A stretch of DNA of 39,657 nt from Streptomyces griseoviridis (GTDB taxonomy: Bacteria; Actinomycetota; Actinomycetes; Streptomycetales; Streptomycetaceae), in contig BMSM01000041.1 of assembly GCA_014649155.1 (NCBI GenBank), positions 1-39,657 on the forward strand, written 5' to 3'. Positions 7,393-15,740 of the stretch are shown in pieces. Under the pieces are notes generated by a model. That model did no database searches, had not been told where the DNA came from, and saw only the letters and a program-made list of their open reading frames with translations. Within the stretch, counting starts at the first letter, position 1; the number at the start of each line of letters is the position of its first letter. The translations under genes and the position numbers were made by a program.

Positions 7393-7929
7393 ATGAGCAA
7401 GACAGCACTGGTCGTCATCGACATGATCAACACCTATGACCACCCGGACGCCGATCGGCTGCTCCCCTCCGCCCGGTCCGTGGTGCCCGTCCTCACGGAT
7501 CTGCTCGGGCGGGCCCGCGCCGCGGACGCCTTGGTGATCTACGTCAACGACAACTTCGGCGAGTGGCGCTCGCACCACGGTGAACTCCTCGACAAGGCCC
7601 TGGCGGGGCCGCACGCCGACCTCGTCGACCCGCTCCGCCCCGACGACTCCTCCCTCTTCGTCGTCAAGGCCCGGCACTCGATCTTCTTCGAGACCCCGCT
7701 GACCTACCTGGTGCACCAGCTCGGCATCGGGGAACTGGTCCTGGCCGGGCAGGTCACCGAGCAGTGCGTCCTCTACTCCGCGCTCGACGCGCACATCCGC
7801 CACCTGGACGTCGTCGTGCCGAAGGACGCCGTCGCGCACATCCACCAGGACCTCGCGGACGCGGCGCTGCGCATGATGGAACGCAACATGGGGGCGCGGG
7901 TCTGCGACAGCGCCGAACTGTGGGCGTGA
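7393..7929 (+). CDS. Isochorismatase-family cysteine hydrolase
   Basis: A 178-residue cytoplasmic enzyme. The catalytic triad of the family is readable: D10 in ALVVIDMIN, K92 in VVKARHS, and the nucleophile C125 in GQVTEQCVLYSA, with the usual non-prolyl cis-peptide region before it. It could hydrolyse an amide such as nicotinamide, a carbamoyl compound or a related substrate; the sequence does not decide. ATG at 7393 is the start because the core beta-strand begins at residue 4. No partner genes of a nicotinate or pyrimidine pathway flank it. Confidence 0.85.
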   Translation: MSKTALVVIDMINTYDHPDADRLLPSARSVVPVLTDLLGRARAADALVIYVNDNFGEWRSHHGELLDKALAGPHADLVDPLRPDDSSLFVVKARHSIFFETPLTYLVHQLGIGELVLAGQVTEQCVLYSALDAHIRHLDVVVPKDAVAHIHQDLADAALRMMERNMGARVCDSAELWA

Positions 7930-7994
7930 CGCGGTACTCCGGTGAGGGTCCGGCATGCTTCGGCAGGCGCCGAAGGACCCGCGGGCTACCGTCC

Positions 7995-8029
7995 CCCTCA
8001 TGCGGAAAGCCACCCTCATGCGGGAAGCC
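7995..8029 (+). repeat. 18-bp direct repeat upstream of the TauE/SafE gene
   Basis: CCCTCATGCGGAAAGCC (7995-8011) and CCCTCATGCGGGAAGCC (8013-8029) differ at one base and lie 18 bp apart. The copies end about 20 bp before the permease start codon. A recent slippage duplication is the simplest reading. Confidence 0.7.
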
Positions 8030-8049
8030 CCCTCCCCCGCCCGTCCGTC

Positions 8050-8817
8050 GTGACGCCGCTGGACATGGCGGCGGTGTTCCTCGCCGGAGTGGCCGGCGGC
8101 GCGCTCAACACCGTCGTCGGCTCCGGGACCCTCGTCACCTTTCCCGTGCTGCTCGCCGTCGGACTGCCGCCGGTCACCGCCACGGTCTCCAACGCCCTGG
8201 GGCTGGTCCCCGGTTCGGTCGGCGGGGCCGTCGGATACCGCAGGGAACTGCGCGGTCAGCGCCGGCGCGTGCTGCGGCTCGGCGCCTGTGTGCTGCCGGG
8301 CGGCCTGGTGGGTGCCGGACTGCTGCTGGCGCTGCCCACCTCGGCGTTCGACCTGATCGTGCCGGTGCTGGTGGGCCTGGCGCTGGTCCTGGTCGCCGCG
8401 CAGCCCCGGCTCAACCGGTGGCTGCGTGAGCGGCGCGGGCGGTCCGGCCGCCCGGCGCGCCCGGACGGCGGTCCGGCGCTGCGCGCCGGCCTGGCCCTGG
8501 CGAGCGTCTACGGCGGCTACTTCTCCGCCTCGCAGGGCACCGTCTGCCTCTCCTTGATGGGCGCCTTCCTCGACGAGTCGCTGCAACGCCTCAACGCCCT
8601 GAAGACCGTCCTGGTGGGCGGGGTGAACGCGGTCGCGGCGTCGTTCTTCCTGTTCGCCGCCGAGTTCGACTGGACGGCGGTGGTGCTGGTCGCGGCCGGC
8701 TCGGCGGTCGGCGGGCGGACGGGAGCCGGGCTGGGACGCCGGCTGCCGCCCGCCGCGCTGCGGGCCGTGGTCCTCGGCTGGGGGACCGTCGCCCTGGTCC
8801 TGCTGCTGGTGCGCTGA
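8050..8817 (+). CDS. TauE/SafE-family anion permease
   Basis: A 255-residue integral membrane protein with about eight hydrophobic segments in two halves, the family architecture of TauE/SafE sulfite or organosulfonate exporters. The N-terminal half contains AGVAGGALNTVVGSGTLVTF and the C-terminal half the related ALASVYGGYFSASQGTVCLS, the two inverted family signatures. A GTG at 8050 is chosen because it directly precedes the first helix; the frame is open further upstream over low-complexity sequence. It lies next to, and convergent with, an alkylsulfatase gene. A role in sulfite/sulfate efflux linked to sulfate-ester catabolism is possible but only inferred. Confidence 0.82.
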   Translation: MTPLDMAAVFLAGVAGGALNTVVGSGTLVTFPVLLAVGLPPVTATVSNALGLVPGSVGGAVGYRRELRGQRRRVLRLGACVLPGGLVGAGLLLALPTSAFDLIVPVLVGLALVLVAAQPRLNRWLRERRGRSGRPARPDGGPALRAGLALASVYGGYFSASQGTVCLSLMGAFLDESLQRLNALKTVLVGGVNAVAASFFLFAAEFDWTAVVLVAAGSAVGGRTGAGLGRRLPPAALRAVVLGWGTVALVLLLVR

Positions 8818-8826
8818 CCCGCCCGG

Positions 8827-10674
8827 TCACGGGGTGACGACGGCGAACCCCGGGTCGGGGCGGCCCAGCAGTGCGCCGAAGGCGGCCAGTGTCCCCATGT
8901 CACCGGTCACGGTGATCCGGCCCGCGCCGATCGCGTCGGCGAAGGTGGTCCGGCGGCCGACCACCTCGTCCAGCACCGACCGGTCCAGGCGCAGGGTGAC
9001 GTGCGGGGCCTCGCCGCGCGGCGCGTCGCCGGGCATGGGGGTGAGTGCCCCGTTGGATAGCAGCAGGGTCCAGGTCTCCGGGGCCCGCTGTCCGGACCGG
9101 GTGATCTCCCAGCGCAGCAGGGACCGGCCGGCCTCGGCGGCGCGCGGTCCGTCGATCCGTACGGCCATCGACCGGAAGATCTGCTCGGCGGTGAGCGCGG
9201 CGACGATGTCCGGGGCGCCCCGCCCGGCCGCGCCCCGTACGCCGTCGCGGAGTTCGGCGGCGCCGGTGAGGTAGAAGTTGCGCCAGGGGCCGCACTCGGC
9301 GCCCCGGCCGAGCCGCTCGAAGGTGGCCGCCTGGAGGGCTCGGGCCTCCGCGTGCTCCGGGTCGGCGAACACCACGTGGTTCAGCACTTCGGCGGCCCAG
9401 CGCAGGTCGCCCCGGTCGTACGAGGTGCGGGCCTTGGCGACCACGGCGTCGGCGCCGCCCATGAACTCCACGTAGCGCAGGGCGGCTTCGCGGGGCGGGT
9501 GCTGCCAGAGGTGGGCGGGGTTGCCGTCGAACCAGCCCATGTACCGCTGGTAGACGGCCTTGGCGTTGTGGCTGAGGGAGCCGTAGTACCCGCCGATGTG
9601 GGCGGCGTTCTCCAGGGCGGGCGGGAAGCGGAGTTCCTCGGCGATCTCGGCGCCGGTGTGCCCGGTGTTGATGAGGCGTACGCACTGGTCGTGCAGGTAG
9701 GCGTAGGCGTCGCGCTGTTCCTCCAGGAAGCGGGCGGCCCGGTCCTGGCCCCAGGTGGGCCAGTGGTGGGAGGCGAAGACGGTGTCGGTGTCGTCGGCGA
9801 ACAGGCGGACGGTCTCGGTGAGGTACCGGGCCCAGGCGCTGGGGTCGCGGACCAGGGCTCCGCGCAGGGTGAGCACGTTGTGCAGGGTGTGGCAGGCGTT
9901 CTCGGCCACGCAGAGCAGGCGCAGGGCGGGGAAGTGGATGTTCATCTCCGCCGGGGCCTCGGTGTTGGGGGTGAGCTGGAAGACCATGCGGATGCCGTCG
10001 ACGGTCTCGGTCTGCCCGGTGGCGCGGACGTCGACGGTGGGGGCGATGAGGCCGACGCTGCCCCGGGAGGTGGTCTGGCCGAGGCCGCAGCCGATCTGGC
10101 CGTCCGGTCCGGTGGGCAGCGCGGTGCCGTACATGTAGACGGAACGGCGGGACATGGCGGGCCCGGTGATGACGTTCTCGCCGGCCGCGTGCTCCAGGAA
10201 CCCGGCGGGCGCCAGCACCGGGAGGCGGCCGGCGGCGGCGTCGGCCGGGTCGGCGACACCGCGGACGCCGCCGAAGTGGTCGATGTGCGAGTGGGTGTAG
10301 AGGACGCCGGTGACCGGGCGGTCGCCCCGGTGCTCCCGGTACAGGGCGAGGGCGGCGGCGGCCACCTCGGCGCTGATCAGCGGGTCGATGACGAGGACGC
10401 CCCGGTCGCCCTCGACGAAGGTGATGTTGGACAGGTCCAGGCCCCGGACCTGGTACACGCCGGGCACCACCTCGTACAGGCCCTGCTTGGCGGTGAGCCG
10501 GCTCTGCCGCCACAGGCCCGGGTGGGCGGTGGGCGGGCAGTCGGCGTCGAGGAAGGCGTACGCGTCCGCGTCCCAGACGGTACGGCCCTCCGCGTCGCGT
10601 ACGACGCCCGGGGTGAGCTTGGCGATGAACCCCCGGTCGGCGTCGTGGGGGGTGGGCGGGGTGCTGCCGGGCAT
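8827..10674 (-). CDS. Alkyl sulfatase (SdsA-like, metallo-beta-lactamase fold)
   Basis: A 615-residue class III sulfatase. The metal-binding motif THSHIDHFGG is at 127-136 (H128, H130, D132, H133), with further ligands in ENACHTLHN and ASHHWPTWG. After the catalytic domain come the helical dimerisation region (around 330-450) and a C-terminal SCP2-like lipid-binding domain (about 490-615), as in Pseudomonas SdsA1. The enzyme hydrolyses primary alkyl sulfates such as dodecyl sulfate to the alcohol plus sulfate. No signal peptide is visible, so it appears cytoplasmic, unlike SdsA1. ATG start with GAGGA upstream. It is the last gene of a three-gene operon, 31 bp after the dehydrogenase. Confidence 0.88.
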   Translation of the reverse strand: MPGSTPPTPHDADRGFIAKLTPGVVRDAEGRTVWDADAYAFLDADCPPTAHPGLWRQSRLTAKQGLYEVVPGVYQVRGLDLSNITFVEGDRGVLVIDPLISAEVAAAALALYREHRGDRPVTGVLYTHSHIDHFGGVRGVADPADAAAGRLPVLAPAGFLEHAAGENVITGPAMSRRSVYMYGTALPTGPDGQIGCGLGQTTSRGSVGLIAPTVDVRATGQTETVDGIRMVFQLTPNTEAPAEMNIHFPALRLLCVAENACHTLHNVLTLRGALVRDPSAWARYLTETVRLFADDTDTVFASHHWPTWGQDRAARFLEEQRDAYAYLHDQCVRLINTGHTGAEIAEELRFPPALENAAHIGGYYGSLSHNAKAVYQRYMGWFDGNPAHLWQHPPREAALRYVEFMGGADAVVAKARTSYDRGDLRWAAEVLNHVVFADPEHAEARALQAATFERLGRGAECGPWRNFYLTGAAELRDGVRGAAGRGAPDIVAALTAEQIFRSMAVRIDGPRAAEAGRSLLRWEITRSGQRAPETWTLLLSNGALTPMPGDAPRGEAPHVTLRLDRSVLDEVVGRRTTFADAIGAGRITVTGDMGTLAAFGALLGRPDPGFAVVTP

Positions 10675-10705
10675 GTGGGGTCCTCGGTGGTGCGGGAGTG
10701 AACGG

Positions 10706-11881
10706 TCAGGTCAGCGTGGCCAGCCGGCGGGCGATGCCGTTGCGCTGGATCTCGGAGGTGCCGGTGAGGATGCGGAACATGCGCATCTTGCGGAACAGGT
10801 ACTCGACCTCGTTGCCCTGGGTCAGGCCCTCCTTGCCGTGGATCTGCACGGCCTGGTCGAGGATGCGGAAGGCGGCCTCGGCGACGAAGAGCTTGCACAG
10901 GAAGGCTTCCGTGCGCACGTCCTCGCCCCGGTCCAGGGCGGCCAGCGCGGCGTAGGTCATCGACCGGGCGGCGTACAGGTCGGCGGCCATGTCGGCGAGC
11001 TTGTGCTGGATGGCCTGGAGGGCGATCAGGGGCCGTCCGTCGACGGTGCGGGTGAGGGCGCGGTCGCGGCTGAGTTCCAGGGCGCGGCGCGCGGCGCCGA
11101 GGGCGCTCGGGCAGTGCAGGAGGCGGTTGACGGTGACCCGGCCGAGGGCGATCCGCAGGCCCCGGCCCTCCTCGCCGAGCAGGTTGGCGGCGGGGACGCG
11201 GCAGTCCTCCAGGACGATGTCGCTCTCGATGTGCTCGCCCGACATGGGGGTGGCGCCCTCGGTGACGCGGCAGCCGGGGCTGTCGAGGTCGACGAAGAAG
11301 GCGGAGTAGGTGTCCTCGGTGCCGGCCATGCGGGCGACGACGATGGCGAAGTCCGCGAACGGCCCGGCGGAACTGAACACCTTGTGCCCGGTGAGCCGGT
11401 AGGAGTCGCCGTCCCGGACGGCGGTGGTGCGCATGGCGCGCACGTCGGAGCCGGCGTCGGTCTCGGTGAGCGAGAAGCAGCAGGCGCGCTCGCCCCGGAC
11501 CAGGGGCAGGAGGTAGGTGTCCCGCTGGTGGTCGGTGGCGTGGCGGAGGATGTCACCGGCCCGCAGCGGGCCGCCCATGTCGCCGAGGACGCTGTGGCCG
11601 AGGACCCGGCCGGAGGCCCCGACCTCCTCCTTCAGCACCGCGAGCTGGGTGCGTGTCAGGTTCTGGCCGCCGTACTCCTCGGGGAGGTGGATGCCGTAGA
11701 AGCCCAGCTCGCGGCTGCGTTTCCAGACGGGTTCCAGGTCGGCGCGGGTGAGGCGGGAGTCGTGGGTGAAGCCGTTGTCCCGTTCGTAGGCGGCGAGTTC
11801 GCCGTCCAGGTAGCCGCGCAGGCGCTCGACCAGGCCGGCGAGGCGCGGGTCGTCGGGGACGGGGCGGAAGGAGAAGGTCAT
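10706..11881 (-). CDS. Acyl-CoA dehydrogenase-like flavoprotein
   Basis: A 391-residue acyl-CoA dehydrogenase. The N-terminal helical domain (YGIHLPEEYGGQNLTRTQLA) is followed by the FAD-binding beta-domain with CCFSLTETDAGSDVRAM and FSSAGPFADFAIVVARM. The C-terminal helical domain contains QAIQHKLADMAADLYAARS, AVQIHGKEGLTQ and GTSEIQRNGIARRL. Unusually, the catalytic Glu of the usual YEGTSEIQ motif is replaced by Thr (ILTGTSEIQ), and the alternative helix-G position is Asn (TVNRLL). It may therefore use another base or a different reaction. It lies 26 bp after the acyl-CoA synthetase and probably handles the CoA ester made there. Confidence 0.85.
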   Translation of the reverse strand: MTFSFRPVPDDPRLAGLVERLRGYLDGELAAYERDNGFTHDSRLTRADLEPVWKRSRELGFYGIHLPEEYGGQNLTRTQLAVLKEEVGASGRVLGHSVLGDMGGPLRAGDILRHATDHQRDTYLLPLVRGERACCFSLTETDAGSDVRAMRTTAVRDGDSYRLTGHKVFSSAGPFADFAIVVARMAGTEDTYSAFFVDLDSPGCRVTEGATPMSGEHIESDIVLEDCRVPAANLLGEEGRGLRIALGRVTVNRLLHCPSALGAARRALELSRDRALTRTVDGRPLIALQAIQHKLADMAADLYAARSMTYAALAALDRGEDVRTEAFLCKLFVAEAAFRILDQAVQIHGKEGLTQGNEVEYLFRKMRMFRILTGTSEIQRNGIARRLATLT

Positions 11882-11907
11882 GGTGCGGGGCTCCGGGGTC
11901 GGGACGG

Positions 11908-13470
11908 TCAGTGCACGCGGCGGTCGGTGTGCGCCCAGTACGGCTCGCGGACGGCCCTGCGGTCGAGCTTGCCGTTGCGGTTGTGGGGCAGGGCGGGGAC
12001 GAAGTCGACCGAGCGGGGCTTCTTGAAGCGGTCCAGGCGGGCGGCGCAGAAGTCGGTGATCTCCTCGGCGGTGACCTCGGTGTCCGGCCGGGTCACCACC
12101 ACCGCCTTGACGGCCTCGCCCCACCGGTCGTCCGGTACGCCGATGACGCACACCTCCCGCACGGCGGGGTGCTCGTACAGGACGGTCTCGACCTCGGTGC
12201 TGTAGATGTTGAAGCCACCGGAGATGATCATGTCTTTCTTGCGGTCGACGAGGAAGAGGTAACCGTCCTCGCGCATCCAGGCGAGGTCGCCGGTGTGCAC
12301 CCAGCCGTCGCGGAAGGTCCGGGCGGAGAGTTCGGGGGCGCGCCAGTAGCGGCTGACGCAGTCCGGTCCGCGCACGACGATCTCGCCGACCTCGCGGGGC
12401 GGGAGGGCGCGGCCCCGTTCGTCGACGACCCGGATCTCGGTGTCGTAGGCGGCCCGGCCGCACGATCCGAGGAGTTCGGGGTCGTCGGTGACGGCGCGGG
12501 CGATGTCGGCGCTGGAGAGGCCGGCGACCACGCTGGTGGTCTCGGCGAGTCCGTAGCCCTGGGCGACGACCGGGCCGAAGAGGGCGACGGCGTCGCGCAG
12601 CCGCTGGGGGGAGACGGGGGCGCCGCCGATGCGGACGCTGCGCAGGCTGGACAGGTCGCGGGCGGCGGCGCCGGGGTGGGCGAGGACCGCGTTGAGCATG
12701 GCGGGGACGAGGAAGGTGGCGGTGATCCGCTCCCGCTCCACGGTCTCCAGGAACGCCTCGGCGCTCCAGGCCGGCAGGACGTGGGTGGTGGAGCCGCCGA
12801 ACACGCCGGCCAGCAAGACCATGCCGGTGGCGTGGGTGATGGGGCCGCAGGCCAGATAGCGGGTGTCGGGGCGGGGACGGGACTCGTCGTTCATCAGGGT
12901 CTTGCGCATGTTGGCGAGCCGGTTGCCGACGGTCTGCACGGCCGCCTTCAGCGCGCCCGTCGAGCCGGAGGTGAAGTTGAGGACGGCGGGCGTGTCCTCC
13001 TCGACGTCCACGGCGACGGGTCCGGTGTCCCCCTCGGCGAGCAGGTCGTCGTAGGCGAGGGTCCTGTCGTCGCCGGGTGCGGGGTCGAGGGCGACCGGCA
13101 GGCAGCCGGTGCCGGCCGCCGCGACGGCGGCGAGGGCGTCCTCGCGGTGGGCCTCGTCGAAGACCAGGGCGCGGACGGGGGCGTCGCGCAGGATGTGCTC
13201 GATCTCGCCGCGGCCGAGGCGGGCGTTGACGGGGACGCGGACCACGCCGGCCTTGTAGAGCGCGAACTCGACCTCGACCAGTTCGCCGCGGTTCCAGGCG
13301 AGGGAGGCCACGGCGTCGTCGGGGCCGATGCCGCGGGCCACGAGGGCGGCTGCCAGGCGGTCGGCGCGCTCCTCCAGACGGGCGTAGCTCCACGTCCGGT
13401 CACCGCAGACCAGGGCGGGGTGCTCGGGCCAGTGACGGGCGCTGCGCGTGAGGTAGATGCCGAGGTTCAA
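11908..13470 (-). CDS. Acyl-CoA synthetase (AMP-forming, FadD-like)
   Basis: A 520-residue adenylate-forming enzyme. Motifs in order: the P-loop-like FTSGSTGALKAA, the aromatic/adenine motif GYGLAETTSV, WVHTGDLAW, the hinge DRKKDMIISGGFNIYS, and the catalytic C-terminal lysine in NRNGKLDRR. It activates a carboxylic acid as acyl-AMP and transfers it to CoA; the chain length is not readable. The start is TTG at 13470, with GGGAG 7 nt upstream. The frame is open further upstream across the divergent promoter, but those residues would overlap the TetR control region. First gene of the operon that ends with the alkylsulfatase. Confidence 0.87.
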   Translation of the reverse strand: MNLGIYLTRSARHWPEHPALVCGDRTWSYARLEERADRLAAALVARGIGPDDAVASLAWNRGELVEVEFALYKAGVVRVPVNARLGRGEIEHILRDAPVRALVFDEAHREDALAAVAAAGTGCLPVALDPAPGDDRTLAYDDLLAEGDTGPVAVDVEEDTPAVLNFTSGSTGALKAAVQTVGNRLANMRKTLMNDESRPRPDTRYLACGPITHATGMVLLAGVFGGSTTHVLPAWSAEAFLETVERERITATFLVPAMLNAVLAHPGAAARDLSSLRSVRIGGAPVSPQRLRDAVALFGPVVAQGYGLAETTSVVAGLSSADIARAVTDDPELLGSCGRAAYDTEIRVVDERGRALPPREVGEIVVRGPDCVSRYWRAPELSARTFRDGWVHTGDLAWMREDGYLFLVDRKKDMIISGGFNIYSTEVETVLYEHPAVREVCVIGVPDDRWGEAVKAVVVTRPDTEVTAEEITDFCAARLDRFKKPRSVDFVPALPHNRNGKLDRRAVREPYWAHTDRRVH

Positions 13471-13501
13471 CGACGTACTCCCAGAGTGAGGAACGAGGTG
13501 A

Positions 13502-13570
13502 TGGAAAACGAGGTGAATGTTTCCAGACAGGTTGTTCGGTAACGCATGGACTGTCAAGGGTCCGTACAAT
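13502..13570. promoter_or_regulatory. Divergent control region between the synthetase operon and tetR
   Basis: For tetR (+), TACAAT at 13565-13570 lies exactly 6 bp before the ATG, the spacing of a leaderless transcript. For the operon (-), a perfect TTGACA is present at 13556-13551 but its -10 is weak. An imperfect inverted repeat, TGGAAAAC at 13502-13509 and GTTTCCA at 13519-13525, lies between the operon start and this promoter and is a candidate TetR operator. Confidence 0.45.
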
Positions 13571-13576
13571 GCGGGG

Positions 13577-14173
13577 ATGGCCGAGGACAGACGCATCCGC
13601 AAGACCCGCCGGGCACTGCGGGACGCCCTGGTGGAACTGGTCCTGGAGAAGGGGTTCACGGCGCTGAGCGTCGAGGACATCACCCAGCGCGCCGACGTGG
13701 CGCGCGCGACCTTCTACAGCCATTTCCGGGACAAGGACGAGTTGTTCGCCCGGGTGACCCGGGACCTGCTGGACGAGCTGGACGAGCGGCTGCGTCCGGC
13801 GGTGGCGGAGAGCGCCGTCGGCTTCACCGGCAAGCCGGTGCTCCAGATGCTGGCGCACGCCCGTGAGGAGCGCGACCTGTACCGGATCGTGCTGCGGGGC
13901 GAGGGCGACGGGAAGCCGCTGCGGATGTTCACCGAGGCGTGCGCCCGGGTGGCCGCCGCCGAGTTCCGGGGGCGTTCCGAGCGCAACGCGGTCGAGCCGC
14001 GGATCGACGCCGGACTGCTGGCGCGGGCCTGGGTCGGGGAGCAGGTGGCGGTGCTTCAGTGGTGGGTGGAGCACGAGGTGGAGCCGATGCCCGCGGAGGA
14101 GGTCGTGCGCATGCTCCTCGACCTGGCGCTGCGCGGACGCTACTGGGCGACCGGGTTCGACCGGCCCGCCTGA
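13577..14173 (+). CDS. TetR-family transcriptional regulator
   Basis: A 198-residue regulator. The N-terminal helix-turn-helix reads RKTRRALRDALVELVLEKGF, then SVEDITQRADVARATFYSHF, with the family's FY(S)HF end at about 45-50. The C-terminal helical domain (60-198) is the ligand-binding half. It is divergent from the synthetase-dehydrogenase-alkylsulfatase operon and most likely represses it until an acyl-CoA or alkyl sulfate-derived signal binds; that is inference from position. The ATG at 13577 is preceded by GGGG and by a -10 hexamer at leaderless spacing. The gene ends 7 bp from the convergent transporter gene. Confidence 0.87.
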   Translation: MAEDRRIRKTRRALRDALVELVLEKGFTALSVEDITQRADVARATFYSHFRDKDELFARVTRDLLDELDERLRPAVAESAVGFTGKPVLQMLAHAREERDLYRIVLRGEGDGKPLRMFTEACARVAAAEFRGRSERNAVEPRIDAGLLARAWVGEQVAVLQWWVEHEVEPMPAEEVVRMLLDLALRGRYWATGFDRPA

Positions 14174-14180
14174 CCGTGCC

Positions 14181-15536
14181 TCACCCCTCCCCGCCGAGCG
14201 CCCGCGCGTCCCGGCCGGGCCGGACGGTGACCGCCGCCACCGCGCCGCACACCGCGAGCACCCCGGCGGAGACCAGGAAGGCGGTCGCGTACCCGGCGGT
14301 CTCGGTGCCCGCGCCGTCCACCAGCCGGCCGGTGAGGTACGGGACGAACATGCCGGGCAGCGTGCCGGTCGCCGCGACGACGCCGAAGACGGCGCCGCGC
14401 CGGACGGCGGGGACGACGGCGGCCGTGGTGACGTAGTGCAGCGGCAGGGCGACGGAGTGGCAGGCGAACGCCAGCGCGACCAGCAGCAGTTGGACCGGCC
14501 GGCCCGGCGCGAAGGGCAGCAGGGCGAGGGCCGCCGCCGACACCAGCACCGCCAGGCCCTGGGCGAGCCCGTCGGCGGCCGGACCCCGACGGCCGCGCCG
14601 CCCGCGCCGGTCCAGCAGCGCGGGGACGGTCAGCAGCAGCACCAGGCTGAGCACGGAGACGGCGCTGACCATGCCGGACGCCCGTTTCGCGGTCATGTCC
14701 AGCTCGGTGTGGAGGTAGACGGGGAGCCAGGCGCTGGAGAGGGCCAGCGCCCAGTGCGAGCCGAAGGCGCTGAGGACACCGCCGACGACCGTGCGGCTGC
14801 GCAGCAGACGGGAGAGCGGGGGCGGCGCGGCGGCGGGCGCGGCGACCTCTTCCGCGGCGGGCGCCGTACGGTCCCGTCCCGCGGGGCGCGGCTTCCGGTC
14901 GCGCCCGCCGCCGCAGGGCCCCTCCCGGCCGACGGCGTACCACAGCGCGCCCCACGCCGCGCTGGTGACCGCCAGGGCGACGAACGCCGAGCGCCAGCCG
15001 AAGTCGACGATGAGCCAGGTCAGGATGGGCGCCGAGACGGCCGTGCCGAGGGCCGCCCCGCCGATCTGGAGGGCCGAGGGCATCCCGCGCCGCCCCGGCG
15101 GGAACCACGCGTACAGCGCGTGCATCGACATGGAGGCGGCGGGCCCCTCGGCCGCGCCGAGCAGCAGGCGGCCGGCGATCAGGGCGGGCACCGTGGCCAG
15201 CAGGGCGGGGAGTTGGGCCACCGCCCACAGGGCCGCCATGACCAGCAGCAGGGTGCGGGCGGACCAGCGGGCCGAGAGCAGTCCGACGACCAGGCCGGTG
15301 ACGCTGAACAGGACGTAGAACGCGCTGGAGACCAGCCCGTACGTGCTCTTGCCGATGCCGAGTTCGTCCATGAGCGGGACGGCGGCCAGGCCCAGGACGG
15401 ACTTGTCGGCGTAGTTGATCATCATGAACGCGACGATCATGCCGAGGACCAGCCAGGAGCGGCGCCGGTCGAAGGGCGGCTCGCCGGCCGCGCTGGGGGC
15501 GGCTGAGGTACGGGAGGGTACGGGACGGACGGCCAC
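14181..15536 (-). CDS. MFS transporter, anion:cation symporter (ACS)-like
   Basis: A 451-residue major facilitator with 12 predicted helices and a central cytoplasmic loop (about 205-235, Arg/Pro/Ala-rich). Helix 1 contains MINYADKSVLGLAA, the ACS-type N-terminal signature (hexuronate, phthalate and related organic anion permeases). Helix 4-5 carries LLGAAEGPAASMSMHALYAWFPPGRRG, also typical of that group. The substrate is unknown; it could be a carboxylate. The GTG start at 15536 has GTGGAG 5 nt upstream. It is transcribed alone, and direct and inverted repeats lie upstream of its start. Confidence 0.82.
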   Translation of the reverse strand: MAVRPVPSRTSAAPSAAGEPPFDRRRSWLVLGMIVAFMMINYADKSVLGLAAVPLMDELGIGKSTYGLVSSAFYVLFSVTGLVVGLLSARWSARTLLLVMAALWAVAQLPALLATVPALIAGRLLLGAAEGPAASMSMHALYAWFPPGRRGMPSALQIGGAALGTAVSAPILTWLIVDFGWRSAFVALAVTSAAWGALWYAVGREGPCGGGRDRKPRPAGRDRTAPAAEEVAAPAAAPPPLSRLLRSRTVVGGVLSAFGSHWALALSSAWLPVYLHTELDMTAKRASGMVSAVSVLSLVLLLTVPALLDRRGRRGRRGPAADGLAQGLAVLVSAAALALLPFAPGRPVQLLLVALAFACHSVALPLHYVTTAAVVPAVRRGAVFGVVAATGTLPGMFVPYLTGRLVDGAGTETAGYATAFLVSAGVLAVCGAVAAVTVRPGRDARALGGEG

Positions 15537-15562
15537 GGCGGCTCCACGCTGAGTTCCGAGTG

Positions 15563-15616
15563 TTGCGGCAATGTTCCTGAACTACGTGTCCAGTAACTTG
15601 CTCGTAGTGCGGCAAC
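15563..15616. repeat. Direct and inverted repeats upstream of the MFS gene
   Basis: TGCGGCAATG (15564-15573) and TGCGGCAACG (15607-15616) are direct repeats 43 bp apart. Between them ACTACG (15581-15586) and CGTAGT (15603-15608) form an inverted repeat with a 16-bp gap. The cluster lies 27-80 bp upstream of the transporter start and is a candidate operator. Confidence 0.45.
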
Positions 15617-15740
15617 GTAAGCCCCGTCTCGGGCCGAGGTCAACGGGTCGGACCGGGGCCTTCGGCCGGAGGCGGTCTGGTGGGCCGGTCCCGGCGTGGC
15701 CGATGCTGGGCGGGACGCGACGAGACTCGGGGAGGTGCCG

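Noticed and set aside
9352..13542. Plus-strand open frames opposite the alkylsulfatase operon
   Set aside because: Amino-acid content is Gly/Val/Asp/Ala noise and the minus-strand genes have full catalytic motifs.
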